DNA of 32,830 bases from positions 1 to 32,830 of IMG/VR virus record IMGVR_UViG_3300003794_000117. One strand, 5' to 3'. Position numbers and translations under genes: made by a program. The notes beneath the pieces were generated by a model. It ran no database searches. It was not told where the DNA came from and saw nothing but the letters and a program-made list of their open reading frames with translations. This document shows, piece by piece, positions 1 through 8,164 of the stretch (positions are counted from its first letter, which is position 1; each line of letters opens with the position of its first letter). Source of the DNA: a virus.

Positions 1-99
1 ATGGTGGTGCGCGAGCAGCATCCTTGGCTGGCGGCGGGGAAGCTGGATGAGCGGCTGGAGTTGGGGTTCAGGCAGGTGTGGGAGTGGGTGGAGCGGTAG
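1..99 (+). CDS. 3' end of an unidentified gene (partial)
   Basis: An open frame runs from the first base to a TAG at 97-99, giving at least 32 residues rich in Trp, Leu and Glu and ending W-E-W-V-E-R. The first codon is ATG, but the window starts here, so the true start is probably upstream. No family is recognised. The next gene follows closely on the same strand. Confidence 0.4.
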   Translation: MVVREQHPWLAAGKLDERLELGFRQVWEWVER

Positions 100-140
100 G
101 GCTGGATAGACTGTCGCAGGTCCCAAACCAAGCCCGTCCA

Positions 141-458
141 ATGCCGCAGATTTACCCGCTGGGTCAGCCCCGGTACACCGCCGACCAGGATGGCAAGTTC
201 ATTGAGATTCCCGGGCTTGTGTTCCCTGGAGCCACTCTTGGCGAACTGCTTCGAGAGCTGGAGCGCCATACAGGCGCTCGCGTGGTGCCGGATACGCCGC
301 CGAAGTACTTTCGCTACTTCACAGGCCCCGATGCCACGGAGCACGAACTGGTCGATATCCATGTGGAGCGCGACGGGCAGATCCTGTGCCCAAAGCAAGA
401 TCTGGACTTTCCGCTGCTTCCCGGTGACAAGGTGATTCCTGGGCCACTGGTCTGCTAG
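141..458 (+). CDS. Small protein with ubiquitin-like (MoaD/ThiS-like) appearance
   Basis: Encodes 105 residues from an ATG at 141. A GTG at 78 in the same frame would add 21 residues but overlaps the preceding gene. The pattern seen is a short strand, then a G-A-T-L-G-E-L-L-R-E-L helix, then a V-D-I-H-V-E-R-D-G-Q hairpin, then L-L-P-G-D-K-V-I-P near the end. That order resembles the beta-grasp fold of sulphur-carrier and ubiquitin-like proteins. The usual C-terminal Gly-Gly is absent and the protein ends G-P-L-V-C. No E1, E2 or JAB partner is in the window. The next gene starts 6 bases downstream, so co-transcription is likely. The fold is an inference. An immunity protein from an upstream cassette is an alternative. 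Confidence 0.6.
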   Translation: MPQIYPLGQPRYTADQDGKFIEIPGLVFPGATLGELLRELERHTGARVVPDTPPKYFRYFTGPDATEHELVDIHVERDGQILCPKQDLDFPLLPGDKVIPGPLVC

Positions 459-464
459 GCGTTC

Positions 465-1106
465 ATGAGCGCTCGACCCATCTGCGAAATCTGCGCCAAG
501 TCTTCCCCAGTTGGCGCTACGTCATGCAGTCATTGCGGCTGCTCCTTCGGGGCGGACAGCGTCGCCTTTTCCGCTCGGGCCGACGACACCCCCAAGATCG
601 CTGACTTTGGCTTTCGGCGAGCCAACACCGACATGGAAGCCTTCCGAGAGGCGGAGGCCGTCTTCCTGTCCAGTTTCTCACCGGAGACTTCCGCGGCTGA
701 GCTGGGGTACCGGCGAGAGAGCGTGCTCGAGAACGACAATGCGTACTACATCCCGGTCGGGTGGATAGGGTGCTCGGGTCATCTGGTCACCAAGCGACCC
801 CTGCGCCTCATCGCGTTCGGCTCGTACATCGGTTCGAGTGCCCACATTTGGGCGCACTACCGCGGGATCAGCATGGCGCCGCTTGGCCGGGATCGACGGA
901 ACACGCTCAGGATCTTGAGCATCAGTGACCTGGAGAGCACGGTGCGGGTTTTGAAGACCTTTCTAGATCCCAAGCGAGTCGATGATGAACTCTCTCTCGG
1001 GCTGTCGTCGCTGCCGCTGGAGCTTGAAGGAATTGATCTCTACTTCGGCATTCAGGGACTGCTGCAAGCCGAAGCCAACGATTGGTTTCGGTTCGAAGTC
1101 CGCTAG
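465..1106 (+). CDS. Zinc-ribbon-headed hypothetical protein
   Basis: Encodes 213 residues from an ATG just after the preceding stop. Residues about 6-27 carry two Cys-x2-Cys/His-type knuckles (C-E-I-C and C-S-H-C-G), suggesting a small zinc ribbon. The rest is a mixed alpha/beta domain with a Tyr-Ile-Pro-Val-Gly-Trp-Ile-Gly strand near residue 96 and a Leu-Gly-Arg-rich turn. Its size, soluble character and position at the end of a short gene pair resemble immunity proteins of polymorphic toxin arrays, but no family is recognised with confidence. The gene is followed by a terminator at about 1255, so it closes the upstream transcription unit. Confidence 0.6.
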   Translation: MSARPICEICAKSSPVGATSCSHCGCSFGADSVAFSARADDTPKIADFGFRRANTDMEAFREAEAVFLSSFSPETSAAELGYRRESVLENDNAYYIPVGWIGCSGHLVTKRPLRLIAFGSYIGSSAHIWAHYRGISMAPLGRDRRNTLRILSISDLESTVRVLKTFLDPKRVDDELSLGLSSLPLELEGIDLYFGIQGLLQAEANDWFRFEVR

Positions 1107-1418
1107 CGAGCTGACCGGAGGCCCTGCCCTCAAAACTGTATCCACCCGAGGTCTCCTACACTGCATGCACCTCGCAACGTGTGAGCGCCCCGGGAGCCTG
1201 AAGGCTGTCCCGGGCGTGCCCGGAAGCGATGGATAAACAGACGCAAGAAAACGAACCCGCCCGGCGCAAGCCCGGCGGGTTTTTTGTTGCCTTTCATTTG
1301 TTGCACCGGCGGTCAGGGCCGGCTGCTGGCGGGTGAGCCTCGCTGGTGGGACACATGCCGGGCGCGCTCCCCGGACCTGGCGTGAGCGAGGACGGCAGTT
1401 CTTCAGCTGGCGACGCCG
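1107..1418 (+). other. Gap between upstream genes and packaging genes
   Basis: These 312 bases contain the intrinsic terminator at 1255-1286 and no convincing coding frame. A promoter for the packaging and structural genes should lie between 1287 and 1418, but no clear -35/-10 pair is recognisable. The open frames crossing it are GC-driven shadows of the small terminase gene. Confidence 0.4.
1255..1286 (+). terminator. Rho-independent terminator before the packaging genes
   Basis: An A-C-C-C-G-C-C arm pairs with G-G-C-G-G-G-T through an inner GGC/GCC stem and a GCAA loop, followed by six T residues. It separates the 141-1106 genes from the terminase operon and resembles the hairpins found at the cassette borders further right. 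Confidence 0.8.
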
Positions 1419-1427
1419 GTGAGACCG

Positions 1428-1754
1428 ATGGAGAGCAACTCGGACAACCCAAGAGGAACCGACGTGGACGACGACAACAACAACAACGAACAGCAAGACC
1501 TGGCACCGGCTTCCGTGCCCAAGGTGCGTCGAAGCAGCCGCACCAATACCTCGCAGGGCGAGGTGGACTCGGTGCTGAAGACGATGGTGCTGGGTGCGCT
1601 GGATGAGGCCGGGGGCCAGGCATGGCTGGCGGTGCAGGCACAGAAGAACCCGACGGCCTTTTTGACCCTCGTGGGCAAGGTGTTGCCGATGACGGTGACG
1701 GGGGCTGGGGGTGACGGTGAGGAGCCGGCTTCGATCCGGGTGACGTTTGGCTAA
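1428..1754 (+). CDS. terS: Terminase small subunit
   Basis: Encodes 108 residues from the ATG at 1428; a GTG at 1419 would add three. The small subunit recognises phage DNA and recruits the large subunit for packaging. The N-terminal 40 residues are polar and Asn/Asp-rich. The conserved part reads roughly V-L-G-A-L-D-E-A-G-G-Q-A-W-L, then N-P-T-A-F-L-T-L-V-G-K-V-L-P, a pattern I associate with short small-terminase proteins of proteobacterial phages. The reading is supported by the large subunit starting in its last codons. The sequence alone cannot show a DNA-binding helix with certainty. Confidence 0.75.
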   Translation: MESNSDNPRGTDVDDDNNNNEQQDLAPASVPKVRRSSRTNTSQGEVDSVLKTMVLGALDEAGGQAWLAVQAQKNPTAFLTLVGKVLPMTVTGAGGDGEEPASIRVTFG

Positions 1755-3012
1755 GGATGAAGTGCAGGCGCGCTTCCCTTCGAAGCTGGAGGCGCTGTTC
1801 CGACCCGGGCGCTACAAGTTCCTGCGCGGTGGGCGCGGCTCGGGCAAGAGCTGGGGCGTGGCGCGGGCGCTGTTGATCCTGGGCTCGCAGGAGCCGCATC
1901 GCATCTTGTGTGCGCGGGAGATCCAGAAGTCGATACGCCAGTCGGTGCACCAGCTGCTGCGGGACCAGATCGCGGCGTTGGGGCTGTCGCACTTCTACCA
2001 AGTGCTGGAGCATGAGATTCGCGGGGCGAATGGCACGCGGTTCTTCTTTGCGGGGCTGTCGGAGCAGACGGCGGATTCGATCAAGAGCTTCGAGGGTTGC
2101 ACTCGTGTGTGGTGCGAGGAGGCGCAGACGATTTCGCTGCGGTCGTGGCGCATCCTGACGCCGACCATACGCACGCGGGGCAGCGAGATCTGGGCGACGT
2201 ACAACCCGGAGCTGGAGACGGATGCGACGCACCAGATGGCGGTGGTGAACCCGGCGCCGGGGACGGTGAGCATCGAGCTGAACTACGTGGACAACCCGTG
2301 GTTTCCGCCGGAGCTGGAAGCGGAGCGGGCGCATGCGCAGCTCACGATGAAGGCGGCTGACTATGCGCACATCTGGCTGGGCAGGTGCAAGCCCGCTGTT
2401 GAGGGCGCGATCTACTTTGACGAGATGGCGCGGGCGCTGGCCGAGCAGCGCATCTGCCGCGTGCCGGCGGACCCGGTGTTGAAGACGCATGTGATCTTCG
2501 ACCTGGGCTGGAACGACGCGATGAGCATCGTGCTGGCGCAGCGAGCTGGTGCGGAGCTGCGGGTCGTCGACTACATCGAGGACTCGCGCCGCACGCTCGC
2601 GGACTACAGCGCGCAGCTTAGAGAGCAGCCCCACAACTGGGGCGAGGTGTGGCTGCCGCATGACGGACGGGCACGCAACATCCAGACGGGGCGCAGTGCG
2701 GAGGAAACGATGCAGGCACTGGGCTGGGCGGTGCGCATCACGCCGCAGGATGACGTGGAGAACGGCATCCGCAATGCGCGGCTGGTCTTCCCGCGCATCG
2801 TGTTTGACGCGGTGCGCTGCGAGCGGCTGCTGGAATGCCTGAAGCGCTACCGGCGCCATGTGCACGCGACGACGGGTGAGGCCGGCGCGCCGCTGCACGA
2901 CGAATTCAGCCACGGTGCGGATGCGTTCCGCTACCTGTGCACGGTGACTGATCAATTGACCAACGACACCTGGGGCGGGGAACTGAAGTACCCGCGGATG
3001 GCCTACGCATGA
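1747..3012 (+). CDS. terL: Terminase large subunit (ATPase-nuclease)
   Basis: Encodes 421 residues and powers translocation and cutting of DNA into the prohead. The Walker A motif G-G-R-G-S-G-K-S lies at residues 28-35 and the Walker B motif R-V-W-C-E-E-A at 120-126. The RNase H-like nuclease half has candidate metal-binding aspartates at D252 (I-F-D-L-G), D306 and D392 (G-A-D-A-F-R). Order and length fit the PBSX/Terminase_3 family. The start is a TTG at 1747 that overlaps the small-subunit stop. A GTG at 1762 is the alternative, but neither has a strong ribosome-binding site. The stop overlaps the portal start (ATGA), indicating translational coupling. Confidence 0.95.
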   Translation: MAKDEVQARFPSKLEALFRPGRYKFLRGGRGSGKSWGVARALLILGSQEPHRILCAREIQKSIRQSVHQLLRDQIAALGLSHFYQVLEHEIRGANGTRFFFAGLSEQTADSIKSFEGCTRVWCEEAQTISLRSWRILTPTIRTRGSEIWATYNPELETDATHQMAVVNPAPGTVSIELNYVDNPWFPPELEAERAHAQLTMKAADYAHIWLGRCKPAVEGAIYFDEMARALAEQRICRVPADPVLKTHVIFDLGWNDAMSIVLAQRAGAELRVVDYIEDSRRTLADYSAQLREQPHNWGEVWLPHDGRARNIQTGRSAEETMQALGWAVRITPQDDVENGIRNARLVFPRIVFDAVRCERLLECLKRYRRHVHATTGEAGAPLHDEFSHGADAFRYLCTVTDQLTNDTWGGELKYPRMAYA

Positions 3013-5228
3013 GCAATCAACAAATGACCGACGACGAGCTGCGCGCGCTGCTGGACCAGGAGATACGCCAGAGCGCGGGCTACCTGTCGGGCAAGCTGAG
3101 CCAGGACCGCCAGAAGGCGCTGGCCTACTACCTGGCCAAGCCGGTGGGGGATCTGGCGCCACCGGAGATCGACGGGCGATCGTCCGTGGTGTCCACCGAC
3201 GTGGCGGACACGGTGGAGTGGATGCTGCCCAGCCTGCTGCGCATTTTTGCGGGCTCGGACAAGGTGGTGGAGTTCAACCCCACGCACCCCAGCGACGAGG
3301 CGGCTGCCAGGCAGGCGACGAGCTATGTGAACTACGTGTTCCGCCGCCAGAACCCGGGTTTCCAGATCCTCTACACCTGGTTCAAGGACGCCTTGATGCA
3401 GAAGACGGGCATCTTGAAGGTGTGGTGGGAGGACCGCGAGGACGCAGCGCGCGAGACGTACACGGGCCTCAACGACCTGGAGCTGGCCCACCTGCTGAAC
3501 GACCCCGAGTTGCAGCCGGTGGAGCACGCGACGCGGCCGGATGAGGACGCGATCAAGGCACGGGAGCAGGCACTGCAGCTGGCGCAGAAACAGCTGGCGC
3601 AGATGCAGGCCGCTCCCGTGCCCCCTCCACAGCAGGCGCTTGTTCAACAACAGGTGGCTCAGTTGCAGCAGCAGATGGCGGCGGCGCAGGCCGAACCGAT
3701 GCCGGTGCTGCACGACGTGGTGGTGAAGCGCGTGAAGAAGCGCGCCCAGGTGCGCGTGGACAACGTGGCGCCGGAGGATTTCCTGATCAGCCGGCGCGCG
3801 AAGACGATTGCATCGTCGCCCTTCAGCGCGCACCGCGTGCAGCGCACCGTGTCTGAGCTGCGGGCGCTGGGCTACCGGAACCTGGACGCCATCGGCAACG
3901 ACGAGGCGGGCCAGACGCTGAACCCCGAGCGCGTGGAGCGCGCCAGCGCCGATGACGACTGGGCCGGCATGGCCTGGGCGAACGAGAACAGCGCGGACGA
4001 GAGCCAGCGGCTGGTGTGGGTGGTGGAGTGCTACCTGCAGGTGGACTTTGATGGCGACGGCATTGCCGAGTGGCGCAAGGTGACGCGCTGCGGCGACGCG
4101 CTGCTGGACAACGAGGAGTGCGACGGGCCGCCGTTTGTGTCGGTCACGCCCATCCCGATGCCGCACCGCTTCCAAGGGCTCTCCGTGGCGGACCAGGCCA
4201 TGCCCATCCAGAAGGCCAAGACCTCGGTGCTGCGCGCAGCGCTGGACAACCTGTACCTGCAGGTGAACGGCCGCTACTTTGCGGTGGAGGGCCAAGCCAA
4301 CCTGGACGACCTGCTGGCCAGCCGGCCAGGCGGTGTGGTGCGGGTGAAGAACCCGGGCGCCGCGGGCCGGCTGGACCAGGGCATGGGCGACATCGGCAGC
4401 GCCTTCCAGATGCTGGAGTTTTTGGAGACGCAGAAGGAGAACCGCACCGGCTGGACGCGCATGAGCCAGGGCGCGGGCGTGGACGCGTTGCAGAACACGG
4501 CCACGGGTGTGAACGTGAACACCAACCGCGCCGATGCGCGGGTGGAGCTGATCGCGCGGGTGTTTGCCGAGACGGGCGTGAAGGACTTGTTCCTGATGAT
4601 CCTGAAGCTGGTGTGCCAGCACCAGGACAAGCCGGCGCAGATGGAGGTGGCGGGGCAGTGGCAGCTGGCCGACCCGCGCACCTGGCGCAACCAGTTCCAC
4701 ATCAGCGTGAACGTGGGGCTGGGCACGGGCAACCGCGACCAGGTGGTGCAGCATTTGATGGCGCTGATGCAGGTGCAGCAGCAAGGCCTGGCGCTGGGCG
4801 TGGCGCTGCCGCAGAACCTGTACAAGGCGGCGGTCAAGCTGGCGGAGAACCTGCAGCTGCCGCAGCCGGAGCAGTTCTTCAACGACCCGGGCACGGGGCC
4901 CATGCCTTCAGCGCCGCCGCCCGAGCAGGCGCAGGCGCAGGCCCTGATGCAGGTGGAACAGCACAAGGCCACGCTGCAGGCGCAGGTGGACCAGAACCGT
5001 CAGCAGATGGAGGCGCAGCGGCATGCGCTGCAGGTGGAGGCAGACAAGCAGCTGGCGCAGTTCAAGGCCCAGATCGCCGCGGCCGGTGAGGCGCAGCAAC
5101 TGCAGTTCGACCGCTGGAAGGCGGAGCTGCAGGACGGCACGGCGCGCTGGACGGCGGAGCTGCAGGCGAACACGCAGGTGTTGATTGCGCAGATGCGCCA
5201 GGCTGGCCAGGGTGAGGTGCAGGCATGA
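3009..5228 (+). CDS. Portal protein
   Basis: Encodes 739 residues, the size of P22/SU10-like portals. The portal forms the dodecameric ring at the packaging vertex through which DNA enters and leaves. The N-terminal half holds the conserved portal core (residues about 50-160, with V-E-W-M-L-P-S-L-L-R-I-F). A Gln-rich coiled-coil insert lies at about 185-230. The last 130 residues are again Gln/Ala-rich and predicted to coil, as in long portal barrels. It overlaps both neighbours by ATGA, placing it in one operon with the terminase and the next fibre-like gene. The call rests on position, length and family pattern. Confidence 0.9.
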   Translation: MSNQQMTDDELRALLDQEIRQSAGYLSGKLSQDRQKALAYYLAKPVGDLAPPEIDGRSSVVSTDVADTVEWMLPSLLRIFAGSDKVVEFNPTHPSDEAAARQATSYVNYVFRRQNPGFQILYTWFKDALMQKTGILKVWWEDREDAARETYTGLNDLELAHLLNDPELQPVEHATRPDEDAIKAREQALQLAQKQLAQMQAAPVPPPQQALVQQQVAQLQQQMAAAQAEPMPVLHDVVVKRVKKRAQVRVDNVAPEDFLISRRAKTIASSPFSAHRVQRTVSELRALGYRNLDAIGNDEAGQTLNPERVERASADDDWAGMAWANENSADESQRLVWVVECYLQVDFDGDGIAEWRKVTRCGDALLDNEECDGPPFVSVTPIPMPHRFQGLSVADQAMPIQKAKTSVLRAALDNLYLQVNGRYFAVEGQANLDDLLASRPGGVVRVKNPGAAGRLDQGMGDIGSAFQMLEFLETQKENRTGWTRMSQGAGVDALQNTATGVNVNTNRADARVELIARVFAETGVKDLFLMILKLVCQHQDKPAQMEVAGQWQLADPRTWRNQFHISVNVGLGTGNRDQVVQHLMALMQVQQQGLALGVALPQNLYKAAVKLAENLQLPQPEQFFNDPGTGPMPSAPPPEQAQAQALMQVEQHKATLQAQVDQNRQQMEAQRHALQVEADKQLAQFKAQIAAAGEAQQLQFDRWKAELQDGTARWTAELQANTQVLIAQMRQAGQGEVQA

Positions 5229-6661
5229 GCCGCCGCAAGCGACCCCCCAGCACGACGCAGCCGGGCGTGCAGATGGCGTTGACGACGACGCCCACGTCGG
5301 TGCTGATTCCTTCCGCGAGCGGCATCGGGTACGCGAAGGCCATCCGCGTGTCGTCCGTCTCTGCCGCCTGCGTGCGCGTGGGCCAGGCGGGGGATGTTGC
5401 GACGGCGACGGACTGCCTGGTGCAGGCGGGAGATGCGGTGAAGCTCAATGCGATGGGCTGCACGCATGTGAGCGCGCGGGGACTGACGGGGGCGACGGTG
5501 TTGTCGATTACGCCGTTGGATGAGGGGGATTGGGTGCCGGGGGCGGTGGTGGATGTGGATCTGCGCAGCGGGCTGCCGTCTGACTGGACTTTCGCGCGGA
5601 CGAGCGCGGCAACGCGCATCAATACCCTCGGCCTGGTCGAGACGGTGGCGGCCAACATTCCGCGGTTCGACTACGACCCAGTGACACTGACGTCGCGTGG
5701 CCTGCTGATGGAGGCGCAGGGCACGAACCTGGCGACCTGGAGCGCCGACTTCACTAACGGTAACTGGGCGCTGCTGGGTTCGGCATCACGCGGCCCGACC
5801 GCGAGCCGTGCCAACCCGGACGGCGCGGGCACCGCCACGCAGGTCAACCTGGCGGCCGGCGGCGACATGGTGCGGCAGATCGTGGCGGGCATCACCGCGG
5901 CGACCAACTACACCGTGTCGGTCTGGGCCCGCAAGGCCGTGGTTGGTGGCGCCACCAACCTGCGCATCACGACGAACAACACGGCGGCGTGGAATACCGG
6001 CTTTAGCCAGGCGTTCGCGCTGACGAACCAGTGGCAGCGCTTGAGCGTCACGGGCCAGATTGCATCGGGCACGTCGATGTACGCGATGTTCGGCGCCGTC
6101 GACGCGACGAGCGCCTCGGATGCGAGCTGTGTGGGCAGCGTGGAGCTGTGGGGAGCGCAGGTGGAGCTGGGCAGCCAGGCCACGAGCTACATCCCGACCA
6201 CTGCGGCGGGCGCCACGCGCGCGGCCGAGACCTGCCGCGTCAGCCTGGGCGCCTGGTTCAACCCGAACGCGGGCACGTTGGTGTCGGAATACCAGACCGC
6301 GGTGCCTGCCAACGGCCGCTTCGTCTGGTATCTCGCGAACGCGGGCCGCACGGGGCTGCAACCCGCGCTGCGCTCCAACGAGAACGTCATCGCGGGCAGC
6401 ATCAGCTTCACGCCGAACTACGGTGGCACCGGCGTGCAGAAGGTGGCACTCGCGATGGCGAACGCCGACTGGGCCAGCGTGGGCACGGCAGACCTGAATG
6501 CCGTCAACACCAACACGACGCAGGCAATACAGACAGACATGGCGAGCCTGGCACTCGGCGAGGACGGCAATGGCGGCCTGCAGCTCAATGGCTGGCTGCG
6601 CCGCCTGACCTATTACGCCTGCCGCCTGCCCAACACCGCGCTGAGGGCCCTGACCGCATGA
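5225..6661 (+). CDS. Head or tail fibre protein with lectin/carbohydrate-binding-type domains
   Basis: Encodes 478 residues, beta-rich and low in charge. Residues about 18-105 resemble the whole 99-residue protein encoded at 9159: both have an A-x-x-V-R-V core, a D-C/L-L-V-Q-A/P-x-D stretch and a final L-Q/S-I-S/T-P. This suggests a shared decoration domain. From about residue 150 the pattern (G-L-L-M-E-A-Q-G-T-N-L, then Y-T-V-S-V-W-A-R-K, then W-Q-R-L-S-V-T-G) is typical of carbohydrate-binding or concanavalin-like domains in phage fibres. It likely decorates the capsid or binds host glycans. Its place between portal and scaffold genes is unusual for a receptor-binding tail protein and favours a head fibre. 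Confidence 0.7.
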   Translation: MSRRKRPPSTTQPGVQMALTTTPTSVLIPSASGIGYAKAIRVSSVSAACVRVGQAGDVATATDCLVQAGDAVKLNAMGCTHVSARGLTGATVLSITPLDEGDWVPGAVVDVDLRSGLPSDWTFARTSAATRINTLGLVETVAANIPRFDYDPVTLTSRGLLMEAQGTNLATWSADFTNGNWALLGSASRGPTASRANPDGAGTATQVNLAAGGDMVRQIVAGITAATNYTVSVWARKAVVGGATNLRITTNNTAAWNTGFSQAFALTNQWQRLSVTGQIASGTSMYAMFGAVDATSASDASCVGSVELWGAQVELGSQATSYIPTTAAGATRAAETCRVSLGAWFNPNAGTLVSEYQTAVPANGRFVWYLANAGRTGLQPALRSNENVIAGSISFTPNYGGTGVQKVALAMANADWASVGTADLNAVNTNTTQAIQTDMASLALGEDGNGGLQLNGWLRRLTYYACRLPNTALRALTA

Positions 6662-6975
6662 CCTCCGAACCCACCCCTCTTGACGAAGACCAGCAACTGC
6701 GCCGCGCAGCTGCCGCGACCGAACTGCTGGAACACCCGCTGCTGCGCGAGGCGTTTGATGCCTTGCGGGAGCGGATAGGCAGCGAACTCTTTGCGTCGCC
6801 AGTGCGCGACAGGGAAGGACGGGAACAGCTATGGCTGATGCGAAGGCTGCTGGACGCGGTCGAAGGCAACTTGCAGACGCTGGTGAAGACCGGCGAGCTG
6901 ATCCACCTCGAGCGCGAAAGAAAGCGCTCGATGCTGGACAGGGCCAGGGACTGGGTGACGGGGGTGCTGGATTGA
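6658..6975 (+). CDS. Small helical phage protein of unknown function
   Basis: Encodes 105 residues beginning in an ATGA overlap with the preceding gene. It is almost entirely charged alpha helix (for example H-P-L-L-R-E-A-F-D-A-L-R-E-R-I). It matches no enzyme motif. Small helical proteins at this position often assist head assembly, but nothing in the sequence shows a specific role. Its stop overlaps the TTG start of the next gene. Confidence 0.7.
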   Translation: MTSEPTPLDEDQQLRRAAAATELLEHPLLREAFDALRERIGSELFASPVRDREGREQLWLMRRLLDAVEGNLQTLVKTGELIHLERERKRSMLDRARDWVTGVLD

Positions 6976-7196
6976 GCACCGCGCCGCGCGACGAGACATG
7001 GGCCGAGCTGGAGCCGCGCGTGCGCGCGCTGGAGGCCACCACGGCGCGCAATGACTCGCACCGCCGCATCGTGAAGGTGGCGCTGCGCCACCCGCCAGGC
7101 CAGGAGCTCTTCGTGGGCGACATGGCCAGCGCGCCCATCGTGCGCGCCAAGGAAGACGCGGTGCAGTGGAGCGATGGCTCCTGGCAGCCGATCTGA
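6972..7196 (+). CDS. Small phage protein of unknown function
   Basis: Encodes 74 residues from a TTG at 6972 that overlaps the preceding TGA by four bases. Longer readings of the frame from 6831 would run through the upstream gene and are less likely. The protein begins with a short acidic coil and ends W-S-D-G-S-W-Q-P-I. No family is recognised. It lies directly before the scaffold gene in the head-assembly operon. Confidence 0.5.
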   Translation: MSTAPRDETWAELEPRVRALEATTARNDSHRRIVKVALRHPPGQELFVGDMASAPIVRAKEDAVQWSDGSWQPI

Positions 7197-7230
7197 TCTT
7201 TTTTCTTCAACCCTCAACAGGAGAACCCAC

Positions 7231-8130
7231 GTGGAACCTGATCTCGACAACGAACTCGACACCACCCCCGAACACGAAGCCCAGGACCCGACCGATGCGC
7301 TGGTGAGGCTCATGGGCGGCGACCCCGCCGACGAAGGCGAGGAGCAGCCGCAGGAGCAAGAGCCCGCAGCGCGCACCTACAAGGTCAAGGTGGACGGCCA
7401 GGAACTGGACGTCTCCGAAGCCGAGCTGCTGGCGGGCTACAGCCGCCAGGGCGACTACAGCAAGAAGACGGCGGCGCTGGCGCAGGAGCGCGCCCAGCTT
7501 GAACACGCTGCGCGTGCCGTGCTGGCCGAGCGTCAGCAGCATCAACACCAGTTGGCCCAGATCAGCCAGGTGCTGGGCCTGCAGTTGCAGGAGCAATCCC
7601 GCACGGACTGGCAACACCTGCTTGACACCAACCCGCAGGAGTACCTGAAGCAGCGGCACCTCTTCGAGCAGAGACAAGCCGCCTTCCACGCCGCCCAGCG
7701 GGCCCAGGTGCAGGCTCATACCCAGGCGAAGCACGCGCACGCGCGGCAGTTCCACCAGCGCCTCCAGAACGAGCACCAAGCCCTGCTTGACAAGCTCCCC
7801 GACTGGAAGGACGCCGACAAGGCGACTGCCGAGCAGGCCAAGGTGCGCGCCTACCTGAAGGGCCAGGGCTTCAGCGACGACGAGGTGGGCGGCGTGGCCG
7901 ACCACCGCGCGGTGCTGATGGCACGCAAGGCCATGCAGTTCGACGAGCTGCAGGCCAAGGCGAGCGCGAACGCGGACAAGGTGAAGAACCTGCCCGCGCC
8001 GCGCGTGCTGCAACCCGGCGGCCGGGACCTGAGCCCAACCGACGGCCGCTCGCGTGCGATGAAGACCCTGGCCCGCACCGGCTCCACCGACGCCGCAGCC
8101 GATGTGCTGATGGCGCTGATGAGCCGCTGA
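7231..8130 (+). CDS. Capsid scaffold-like protein
   Basis: Encodes 299 residues from a GTG at 7231 preceded by CAGGAG. Scaffold proteins guide assembly of the major capsid protein and leave before maturation. The sequence is highly charged, Gln/His-rich and mostly helical, with a long coiled coil at about residues 80-200. An acidic head contains a Y-K-V-K-V-D-G-Q-E-L-D-V-S-E motif often seen in phage scaffold-like proteins. It sits immediately before the major capsid gene, the standard place. Length and composition fit, but no protease signature was found. Confidence 0.8.
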   Translation: MEPDLDNELDTTPEHEAQDPTDALVRLMGGDPADEGEEQPQEQEPAARTYKVKVDGQELDVSEAELLAGYSRQGDYSKKTAALAQERAQLEHAARAVLAERQQHQHQLAQISQVLGLQLQEQSRTDWQHLLDTNPQEYLKQRHLFEQRQAAFHAAQRAQVQAHTQAKHAHARQFHQRLQNEHQALLDKLPDWKDADKATAEQAKVRAYLKGQGFSDDEVGGVADHRAVLMARKAMQFDELQAKASANADKVKNLPAPRVLQPGGRDLSPTDGRSRAMKTLARTGSTDAAADVLMALMSR

Positions 8131-8164
8131 ACCTCAACCCCGAATTCATCAGAAGGAGGCAGCG

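Noticed and set aside
1107-1254. Possible attachment site at the left edge of the phage genes
   Set aside because: No tRNA, no integrase and no matching direct repeat at the other end of the window.
1294-4784. Long - strand frames opposite terminase and portal genes
   Set aside because: Arg/His/Pro-rich translations typical of antisense shadows in GC-rich DNA. The + strand genes have clear motifs.
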